DNA of 64,000 nucleotides from Cognatiluteimonas lumbrici (GTDB lineage Bacteria; Pseudomonadota; Gammaproteobacteria; Xanthomonadales; Xanthomonadaceae). The stretch covers positions 664,906 to 728,905 of the forward strand of contig NZ_ML636798.1 in assembly GCF_006476065.1 (NCBI RefSeq). Reading direction: 5' to 3'. A model generated the notes under the pieces. That model did not search any database and had not been told where the DNA came from. It worked only from the letters and a program-made list of their open reading frames with translations. The position numbers were made by a program, and so were the translations under genes. Positions 57,932 through 64,000 of this stretch are shown one piece after another; positions within the stretch are counted from its first letter, which is position 1; every line of letters starts with the position of its first letter.

Positions 57932-57937
57932 AGTATA
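57932..57937 (-). promoter_or_regulatory. Candidate -10 box of smc
   Basis: TATACT on the minus strand, 30 bases upstream of the smc ATG, in the 84-base divergent gap to glk. A -35 is not clear. For the plus strand GCTAAT at 57948 is a weaker -10 candidate for glk. Confidence 0.45.
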
Positions 57938-57985
57938 CCGGGGCTTTGCTAATGTGCCGGGGCACCCGTGCAGGCGATCCACCCC

Positions 57986-58954
57986 ATGGCCGACCCGGTC
58001 CTGCTCGCCGACATCGGCGGCACCAATGCCCGCTTCGCCCTGGCCGACCCGGGCGCCGCGATGCCGTTGCTGGAAGACAGCATCCGCGGCTTCCCGGTGG
58101 GTGCGTTCGGCTCGCTGGCGGAGGCCGGGCGCCACTACCTCGACGCGCTGGGCGCGCGCCCCTCGCGCGCGGTGTTCGCGGTCGCCGGGCGGGTCGAGGA
58201 CGACCTCGCGCGCATGACCAACCATCCCTGGGTGGTCTCGCGCCAGCGGGCGCTGGAGGCGCTGGGGCTAGAGTCCGTGGAACTGGTCAACGACTTCGTG
58301 GCGCAGTCGATGGCGGTCGGGCTGCTGGGAGAGGACGACATCGCCGTGCTCGGCGCGCCCGCGCCGCTGCCCGCGGACGGCAGCGACCGTACCTGGGCGG
58401 TGATCGGACCCGGCACCGGGCTCGGCGTCGGTGCGCTGGTCGCGCGCGAGGGCCGCACCTGGGCGCTGGCAACCGAGGGTGGCCACGCCAGCTTCGCCCC
58501 CGGCACCCCGGAGGAGATTGCCATCCTCGAACGGCTGTCCGGGGAGTTCGGGCGGGTCTCCAACGAACGCATCGTCAGCGGCGGCGGCCTGGTCAACCTG
58601 CACCGAGCGATCAGCCAGATCGCCGGAGTCGATCCCGGGCCGATGCGCCCGGAGGACGTCACCGCGGGGGCCGCGGCCGGCGACCGCCGCTGCATGCGCG
58701 CGGTGGACGTGTTCTGCGCCGTGTTCGGCGCCATCGCCGGCGACCTGGTGCTGACCATGGGCGCCTGGAGCGGGGTCTACCTCAGTGGCGGGATGGTGCC
58801 GCCGCTGCTCGATTCCCTGCAGCACTCCGGCTTCCGCCAGCGCTTCGAGGGCAAGGGCCGCTACGCCCCGGCGATGGCGCGCGTGCCCACGATCGCGGTG
58901 CTGCATCCGCAGCCGGGCCTGCTCGGCGCAGCGGCGCTGGCGGTGGCCGCGTGA
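57986..58954 (+). CDS. glk: Glucokinase
   Basis: A 322-residue kinase of the bacterial Glk group. The phosphate loop is LLADIGGTNARFALAD (residues 6-21). The glucose site reads TNHPWVVS and ELVNDFVAQSMA with its catalytic aspartate, then GPGTGLGVG and ATEGGHASFAP. An upstream in-frame GTG (57968) would add six residues; I prefer the ATG giving MADPVLLADIGG. The stop overlaps the pgl GTG as GTGA, so glucose 6-phosphate production and the oxidative pathway are coupled. Confidence 0.93.
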   Translation: MADPVLLADIGGTNARFALADPGAAMPLLEDSIRGFPVGAFGSLAEAGRHYLDALGARPSRAVFAVAGRVEDDLARMTNHPWVVSRQRALEALGLESVELVNDFVAQSMAVGLLGEDDIAVLGAPAPLPADGSDRTWAVIGPGTGLGVGALVAREGRTWALATEGGHASFAPGTPEEIAILERLSGEFGRVSNERIVSGGGLVNLHRAISQIAGVDPGPMRPEDVTAGAAAGDRRCMRAVDVFCAVFGAIAGDLVLTMGAWSGVYLSGGMVPPLLDSLQHSGFRQRFEGKGRYAPAMARVPTIAVLHPQPGLLGAAALAVAA

Positions 58955-59646
58955 TCGACTTCCACGCACTCGGAAACACCGACGCCTGGCGCTGGGCCGC
59001 GGCGGTCGCCATTGCCGGCGCCCTGCGCCGACGCCTCTCGGAGGCGCCGCGTGCGCGGCTGCTGGTCTCCGGGGGCAGCACCCCGGCCCCGGTGTTCGAA
59101 GCCCTGTCGCAGGCGCCCCTGGACTGGGAGCGGGTGGACGTGGGCCTGGTGGACGAGCGCTGGCTCGAACCCGGCGACCCCGACACCAACGCGGTGCTGG
59201 TGCGCGAGCACCTGCTGCGCGGCGCCGCCGCGCGCGCACGCTTCGAGGTGCCGCGCGCCCCGGGCCAGTCGCTGGACGAGGCCGTGGCCGTGGCCAATGC
59301 GCGCGCGGCCGAGCCGCCCGCGGTGCTGGTCCTGGGCATGGGCGGCGACGGGCACACTGCTTCGCTGTTCCCGGGCATGCGCGGGCTGGACGCGGCGCTG
59401 TCCACCGACGCCGCCTGCGTGGCCGTGGACGCCACCGGCTGCCCGGGCGCCGGCGCCTGGCCGATCCGGCTGTCGCTGACCCCTTCCGGCATGGCCGCCG
59501 CCCGGACCCGCCTGCTGCTGTTGCGCGGCGAGGACAAGCGCATCGTGTTCGAACGCGCCCGTGCCGGCACCGACGCGCGCGAGCTGCCGGTCCGCGCCGC
59601 CCTCGCCCTGCCCGGGGAGCCGCTGCAGGTCTACTGGTCGGCCTGA
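58951..59646 (+). CDS. pgl: 6-phosphogluconolactonase
   Basis: A 231-residue enzyme that hydrolyses 6-phosphogluconolactone. Typical sequences are LLVSGGSTPAPVFEALS, VGLVDERWLEPGDPDTNAVLV and LGMGGDGHTASLFPG. It starts with GTG inside the glk stop. No zwf or edd gene is present here, so the rest of the pathway lies elsewhere. It converges on the LacI-type regulator and overlaps its end by 16 bases. Confidence 0.94.
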   Translation: MIDFHALGNTDAWRWAAAVAIAGALRRRLSEAPRARLLVSGGSTPAPVFEALSQAPLDWERVDVGLVDERWLEPGDPDTNAVLVREHLLRGAAARARFEVPRAPGQSLDEAVAVANARAAEPPAVLVLGMGGDGHTASLFPGMRGLDAALSTDAACVAVDATGCPGAGAWPIRLSLTPSGMAAARTRLLLLRGEDKRIVFERARAGTDARELPVRAALALPGEPLQVYWSA

Positions 59647-60638
59647 GCCGCCTGGGTGGTCGATGCGCGCACCACCAGTTCGGGCGCGACGCGATGGTGG
59701 CGCACCGCGCCGCCCTCGGTCGTCCCGTCGAGCAACATCACCAGCGCCTCGGCGCCCATCGCGGCGATGTCCACGCGCAGCGTGGTCAGCGGCGGGCTGG
59801 CGTGCCGCGCCAGCGGGATGTCGTTGAAGCCGGCCAGGGCGATGTCGCCGGGCACCCGCAGCCCGGCGCGCTGGAACGCGAACAGGCAGCCCAGCGCCAT
59901 CATGTCGTTGGCCGCGAACACCGCGTCCGGGCGCGGTTCCATGGCCGCCAGCAACTGGCCGGCGCGGGCGCCCGAGGCGGCGTCGAAATCCCCGGGGACC
60001 ACCACCGGGCCGACCGACGGCAGCAGTTCCGCCATCGCGTCCAGGTAGCCGCGGCGCCGCTCGCTGGCGTTGAAGTGCGGCTCGCGTCCGCCGATGAAGG
60101 CGATCCTGCGATGGCCGCGTTCCACGAGGTGCCGCACCATCGCCATCGCCCCGGCGTGGTTGTCGACACCGAAGGTGCCGGCGCCGGCGATCCCGGGGTC
60201 GCTGTCGAGCAGCAGCACCGGCAGCGCTGCCGGCAGGCGTGCGGCCTCCAGGTCGAAGCCGGCGTACGGTGAGATCGCGAGCAGCCCGTCCACGCGCCGG
60301 CGCATGGAACGCAGGGCCTTGCACTGGCTGTCGGCGCTGGCGTGGTGCCCGGACACCAGCAGCTGCAGGTCGCGCTCGCGCGCCGCGCGGTCGATCCCGC
60401 ACATCAGTTGCGCGAACACTTCGCAGGGCAGGTCCGGCAGCACCACGCCGATGGTGTGGTGGCGGCGGCTGCTCAGCGAGCGCGCCGCGTGGTGCGGGCT
60501 GTAGTCCAGCGATTCGGCGATTTCCAGGATCCGTTCCCGGACTTCCTTGCCGACGTTTTCGCGCCCGTTGAGGGCGCGTGACACGGTGGCGACGGAGACG
60601 TTCGCCAACCGCGCGACATCCTTGATCGTGACGCTCAT
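59631..60638 (-). CDS. LacI-family transcriptional regulator
   Basis: 335 residues. The helix-turn-helix is at 5-25 (IKDVARLANVSVATVSRALNG) with the hinge helix SPHHAARSLSSRRHHTIGVV, and the sugar-binding periplasmic-binding-protein fold follows. The effector is likely a sugar or sugar phosphate, judged from the glk-pgl neighbours, but this is inference. In the leader GCTGCAAC occurs twice (60651-60658 and 60686-60693), which may matter for autoregulation. Confidence 0.92.
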   Translation of the reverse strand: MSVTIKDVARLANVSVATVSRALNGRENVGKEVRERILEIAESLDYSPHHAARSLSSRRHHTIGVVLPDLPCEVFAQLMCGIDRAARERDLQLLVSGHHASADSQCKALRSMRRRVDGLLAISPYAGFDLEAARLPAALPVLLLDSDPGIAGAGTFGVDNHAGAMAMVRHLVERGHRRIAFIGGREPHFNASERRRGYLDAMAELLPSVGPVVVPGDFDAASGARAGQLLAAMEPRPDAVFAANDMMALGCLFAFQRAGLRVPGDIALAGFNDIPLARHASPPLTTLRVDIAAMGAEALVMLLDGTTEGGAVRHHRVAPELVVRASTTQAAQADQ

Positions 60639-60697
60639 GGGCCTGCGGGTGCTGCAACCAACGACATGAAACTAACCGATGGTGCGCTGCAACAGCA

Positions 60698-60985
60698 TCA
60701 GCGCCCCTCGCCGGGCGCGCGTGCCTGGATGGCGAGCGCGTGGATGTCGGTCTGCATCATGTCGCCGAGCGCGGCATAGACCGCGCGGTGGCGGGCCAGC
60801 GGAGCCAGGCCGGCGAACGCGGCGCTGGTCAGTGCCACGGTGAAGTGCCCGCGTCCGTCGCGGGCGCCCTCGTGGCCGACGTGGCGGTGGCTGTCGTCGG
60901 CGATCTCCAGCGCCTCCGGGGCGAACGCCGCTTCCAGCAAGGCGCGCATGCGCGCGACCCGCGCGCTGTTGTCCGGGACGCTCAC
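60698..60985 (-). CDS. BolA family protein
   Basis: 95 residues. The start is GTG, overlapping the yciI stop as GTGA, and gives [21 protein letters not shown]. The BolA fold is recognised from [52 protein letters not shown]. The histidines used for Fe-S sharing with glutaredoxin are in SHRHVGH and in [13 protein letters not shown]. It may act in iron-sulfur handling or shape control. Longer upstream versions would overlap the yciI frame. Confidence 0.9.
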   Translation of the reverse strand: MSVPDNSARVARMRALLEAAFAPEALEIADDSHRHVGHEGARDGRGHFTVALTSAAFAGLAPLARHRAVYAALGDMMQTDIHALAIQARAPGEGR

Positions 60986-61281
60986 GGCAGCACCGGGCGG
61001 AACGGGCGCACCTCCACCCGTTCGTACACGCCGGCGGCGACGTAGGGGTCGGCCTCGGCCCAGGCCCGGGCCTCGGCCAGCGACCCGAACTCGGCGATCA
61101 CGATGCTGCCGGAGTAGCCGGCCGGGCCGGGATCCTCGGCGTCGATCGCCGGGCACGGCCCCGCCAGCAGCAGCCGGCCGGCGTCGCGCAGCGCTTCCAG
61201 CCGCGCCAGGTGCGCCGCGCGCGCCTGCTGCCGCCGCGCCAGCACGTCGGCGCCGTCATGCCCTTCGATCGCGTACCACAT
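60982..61281 (-). CDS. YciI family protein
   Basis: 99 residues. The family pattern is [28 protein letters not shown], with the pocket histidine and aspartate, then [51 protein letters not shown]. YciI proteins are ferredoxin-like dimers of unclear function. It is the first gene before the BolA-like gene, with the two overlapping as GTGA; pairing of yciI and bolA-like genes is common in this family of bacteria. Confidence 0.94.
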   Translation of the reverse strand: MWYAIEGHDGADVLARRQQARAAHLARLEALRDAGRLLLAGPCPAIDAEDPGPAGYSGSIVIAEFGSLAEARAWAEADPYVAAGVYERVEVRPFRPVLP

Positions 61282-61492
61282 CGCAGTCGCTACCTTGCTC
61301 CGGAGCCCGCGATTGTATGCGACGGGTGCTGGACAGCCCCCCGACCGTCCCCGTACCCTTGCAGCCATCACCGGTCGCCCGGGTTCCACAAGGCGCCGGC
61401 AAGCCTTCACTTCTTCCCCCGGCAGCCGCCGCCCGAGCGTGGCGCGCAGCGCATGCTGCCGGGGAATGCACGGTTTCCACCGATGCCAGTCG

Positions 61493-62428
61493 ATGACGCC
61501 AGAGCCAGCTAGCGGCACCCCCGCGGGCACCGCAGGACACAACGGCAGTACCCCGCCGCAGCAGCAGGAAATGCCGCTGGCGATGGTACTCGGCCAGCCG
61601 GTGGTCGAGATACCGCGCGACCTGTACATCCCGCCGGACGCGCTGGAGGTCATCCTCGACGCGTTCGAGGGCCCGCTGGACCTGCTGCTGTACCTGATCC
61701 GGCGGCAGAACCTGGACATCCTCGACATCCCGGTGGCGGAGATCACCCGCCAGTACGTGGACTACATCCAGGCCATGCACGAGATGCGCTTCGAGCTGGC
61801 CGCCGAGTACCTGGTGATGGCCGCGATCCTGGCCGAGATCAAGTCGCGGATGCTGCTGCCGCGCTCGGAGCTGGCCGAGGACGAGGAAGGCGACCCGCGC
61901 GCCGAGCTGGTGCGCCGGCTGCAGGAGTACGAGCGCTTCAAGCAGGCGGCCGAGGACCTGGACGGCCTGCCCCGGCTGGAGCGCGACACCAGCACCGTGT
62001 CGGCGTTCGTGCCCGACCGCGCCGCGGTGCGGCTGCCGCCGCCGGTGGACCTGCGCGAGATGCTGCTGGCGCTGCACGACGTGCTCAAGCGCGCCGAGCT
62101 GTACACCCAGCACGCGATCAAGCGCGACGCGCTCAGCGTGCGCCAGCGCATGGGCGAGCTGCTGCAGCGCCTGCGCGACGGCAGCTTCCACCGCTTCGAG
62201 TCGCTGTTCGAGCCGCGCGAGGGTCGGCTCGGGGTGGTGGTGACCTTCCTCGGCCTGCTCGAGCTGGCCAAGGAACGGCTGCTGGACATCGTCCAGGAGC
62301 AGCCGCAGCCCCCGGCGCTGGTCGGCCCGATCTACGTGAAGTCGCTCGCGGCGGAAGCCGGCGAGGACGCCGCGGCCGGCCTGGCCAGCGAGTTCGACGA
62401 CGAGCCCGGCGAAGGCGCCAGCGCCTGA
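61493..62428 (+). CDS. scpA: Segregation and condensation protein A
   Basis: A 311-residue kleisin partner of SMC. The conserved N-terminal block is [35 protein letters not shown] (residues about 56-90). [21 protein letters not shown] follows, and the C-terminal winged helix is at about 205-285 ([28 protein letters not shown]). The start is uncertain: the ATG at 61493 and one at 61571, which is preceded by AGGA, are both in frame. The 50 bases to scpB carry no visible terminator, so they are probably one transcript. Confidence 0.93.
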   Translation: MTPEPASGTPAGTAGHNGSTPPQQQEMPLAMVLGQPVVEIPRDLYIPPDALEVILDAFEGPLDLLLYLIRRQNLDILDIPVAEITRQYVDYIQAMHEMRFELAAEYLVMAAILAEIKSRMLLPRSELAEDEEGDPRAELVRRLQEYERFKQAAEDLDGLPRLERDTSTVSAFVPDRAAVRLPPPVDLREMLLALHDVLKRAELYTQHAIKRDALSVRQRMGELLQRLRDGSFHRFESLFEPREGRLGVVVTFLGLLELAKERLLDIVQEQPQPPALVGPIYVKSLAAEAGEDAAAGLASEFDDEPGEGASA

Positions 62429-62478
62429 ACCGGCACGACAGCATTGCACACAGGACAGGACACAGGACCGGATCCCGC

Positions 62479-63198
62479 ATGGACCAGGCACTGATCACCC
62501 GCATCGTCGAGGCCGCGCTGCTGGCCGCCAACCAGCCGCTGACCGTGGCCCAGTTGCACGGGCTGTTCCCGCTCGACGAGCAGCCGCCTGAAGGCGCCGT
62601 TCAGCAGGCCCTCGCTACCCTGCAGGAGGCTTGCGGCGACCGTGGCGTGGAACTGGTCGAGGTCGCGTCGGGGTACCGCTACCAGGTCAAGGCCGACGTG
62701 CACCAGTGGGTCGCGCGGCTGTGGACCGAACGCCAGACCCGCTACACGCGCGCCACCCTGGAGACGCTGGCGCTGATCGCCTACCGGCAGCCGATCACCC
62801 GCGGCGAGATCGAACAGGTCCGCGGCGTCGCGGTCAACAGCAACATCATCAAGGCGCTCGAGGAGCGCGACTGGATCCGCGTGGTCGGCCACCGCGACGT
62901 TCCCGGCAAGCCGGAACTGCTCGCAACGACCAAGGCGTTCCTCGACTACTTCGGGCTGAAGCGGCTGGACGACCTGCCGCCGCTGTCCGAGCTCAAGGAC
63001 ATCGGCGAGCTGGAACCGCAGCTCGCGTTCGACGGCGCCGCCGAGGCGCAGGCGAAGGCCGACGCGATGGCGCTGGGCGACATCCCGGCCAACGACGACG
63101 ACGACGACGACGGCAACCAAGCCGACACCAACACCGACATCGACGCGGCAACCGCCGACGAAGACGCAGACACCAGGCAAGAAGAAGCAGATGAGTGA
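62479..63198 (+). CDS. scpB: Segregation and condensation protein B
   Basis: 239 residues. Two winged-helix domains: residues 1-80 (ALITRIVEAALLAANQPLTVAQL) and about 85-165 (QTRYTRATLETLALIAYRQPITRGEIEQVRGVAVNSNIIKALEERDWI). The last 40 residues are a very acidic, aspartate/glutamate-rich tail, mostly GAC/GAA codons. It binds ScpA and SMC. The stop overlaps the start of rluB by eight bases. Confidence 0.94.
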   Translation: MDQALITRIVEAALLAANQPLTVAQLHGLFPLDEQPPEGAVQQALATLQEACGDRGVELVEVASGYRYQVKADVHQWVARLWTERQTRYTRATLETLALIAYRQPITRGEIEQVRGVAVNSNIIKALEERDWIRVVGHRDVPGKPELLATTKAFLDYFGLKRLDDLPPLSELKDIGELEPQLAFDGAAEAQAKADAMALGDIPANDDDDDDGNQADTNTDIDAATADEDADTRQEEADE

Positions 63199-64000
63199 AC
63201 AGGAAGACAAGGGCAGCCGCCGGCTGACCCTGAAGCGCGGCGATAGCGCCGCCCCGGCGCAGCCGAAGCTGGAGGAGCGCCTGCACAAGGTGCTGGCGCA
63301 GGCCGGGCTCGGCTCGCGGCGCGCGCTCGAGCAGCGCATCGCCGACGGCATGGTCAAGGTCAACGGCGAGGTCGCCACGGTCGGCATGAGCATCGCCGGC
63401 GGCGCCCGCATCGAGATCGACGGCCGCAGCTTCGTCGCCACCGTGCTGACCGAGCCGCCACGGGTGCTGATGTACAACAAGCCCGAGGGCGAGGTCACCA
63501 CGCGCGAGGATCCCGAGGGCCGCCCGACCATCTTCGACTCGCTGCCTGCGCTCAAGGGCGCGCGCTGGATCTCGATCGGCCGCCTCGACATCAACACCAC
63601 CGGCCTGCTGCTGCTCACCACCGACGGCGAGCTGGCCAACGCGATGATGCACCCCTCGCACGAGATCGAACGCGAGTACGTGTGCCGCGTGCGCGCGCCC
63701 GAGGGCGAGGACACGGTGTCCGACAGGATCGTCGACCGCCTGGCGCGCGGGGTCGCGCTCGAGGACGGCCCGGCGAAGTTCGACGCGATCGAGCGCATCG
63801 GCGGCACCGACTCGCATGACTGGTTCCGCGTACTGCTCAAGGAAGGCCGCAACCGTGAGGTGCGCCGGCTTTGGGAATCGCAGGGCTGCCAGGTCAGCCG
63901 CCTGAAGCGCGTCCGGTACGGCAGCGTGGAACTCCCGCAGCCGCTGCTGCGCGGGCAGACCCAGGAACTCCCCCCCGACCGCGTCGACGCTCTGCGCAGG
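63191..64000 (+). CDS. rluB: 23S rRNA pseudouridine synthase RluB (3' end outside window)
   Basis: The first 270 residues are visible; the frame is open at the right edge. After a charged start, an S4 RNA-binding domain (EERLHKVLAQAGLGSRRALEQRI, MVKVNGEVA) leads to the catalytic domain. The catalytic aspartate is in ISIGRLDINTTGLLLLTTDG. LKEGRNREVRRLWESQGCQVSRLKRVRYG is the RsuA/RluB-type signature. RluB modifies U2605 of 23S rRNA in E. coli. The ATG lies inside the scpB stop region. Confidence 0.93.
   Translation, partial: MSEQEDKGSRRLTLKRGDSAAPAQPKLEERLHKVLAQAGLGSRRALEQRIADGMVKVNGEVATVGMSIAGGARIEIDGRSFVATVLTEPPRVLMYNKPEGEVTTREDPEGRPTIFDSLPALKGARWISIGRLDINTTGLLLLTTDGELANAMMHPSHEIEREYVCRVRAPEGEDTVSDRIVDRLARGVALEDGPAKFDAIERIGGTDSHDWFRVLLKEGRNREVRRLWESQGCQVSRLKRVRYGSVELPQPLLRGQTQELPPDRVDALRR

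Overview
The window is dense, high-GC (roughly 70 %) bacterial chromosome with short gaps. It fits a gammaproteobacterium of the family Xanthomonadaceae (Lysobacter/Luteimonas/Stenotrophomonas-like). The supporting signs are a methionine synthase split into two adjacent genes, a GyrA with glutamine at position 83, class I and class II fumarases together, a ~1680-residue NAD-glutamate dehydrogenase, a small DUF6116 membrane protein, a smc-zipA-ligA block, and TGTGGGAGC-type repetitive palindromes. The genus is an inference; no rRNA or tRNA gene is present to fix it.

Layout. 0-4 kb holds small envelope and housekeeping genes: two glycine-zipper proteins, tatD, tcdA, a cytochrome c-like protein and a DUF456 protein. 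4-9 kb is a membrane-lipid block: cardiolipin synthase, a BON-MscS channel and outer-membrane phospholipase A, meeting a patatin head-on. 9-13 kb has class I fumarase, a Doc toxin with an AbrB-type antitoxin, and an ABC exporter half-transporter. 13-25 kb covers nitrogen, acyl and one-carbon metabolism: a BON protein, NAD-glutamate dehydrogenase, acyl-CoA dehydrogenase, an ArsR-methyltransferase regulator and the two-part metH. 25-29 kb holds a DUF2058 protein, slyX, ugd and two FKBP isomerases. 29-33 kb is a six-gene YtrA/GntR-controlled ABC operon ending in two paralogous exported proteins. 33-44 kb is central metabolism: fumC, purB, a ribosomal oxygenase, then sucA-sucB-lpd with two trailing genes. 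44-51 kb has a CheY-like regulator, a DnaJ-like co-chaperone, a peroxiredoxin, gyrA, mtnA and epmA. 51-64 kb is a chromosome-maintenance neighbourhood (ligA, zipA, smc, scpA, scpB) around a glk-pgl-lacI sugar module, and it runs into rluB at the right edge.

How the genes work together. Three TCA-cycle steps are here (both fumarases and the complete 2-oxoglutarate dehydrogenase), and NAD-glutamate dehydrogenase feeds 2-oxoglutarate into them. The methyl cycle is represented by metH, its probable SAH/SAM-sensing regulator and mtnA. DNA topology and condensation are represented by gyrA, ligA, smc and scpAB.

No stretch over 300 bases lacks a gene. The largest gaps are 28781-28991 (holds the YtrA promoter/operator), 61282-61492 (nothing firm seen), 13076-13237 (hairpin array) and 575-724 (nothing firm seen). 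I found no CRISPR array, prophage, insertion sequence, tRNA or rRNA. I did not find an obviously novel defence or biosynthetic system. The most notable signals are a near-perfect 28-bp operator at the ArsR-methyltransferase start codon, an inverted-repeat element that supplies the start of ligA, the YtrA operon, and a dnaX-like slippery site inside metH.
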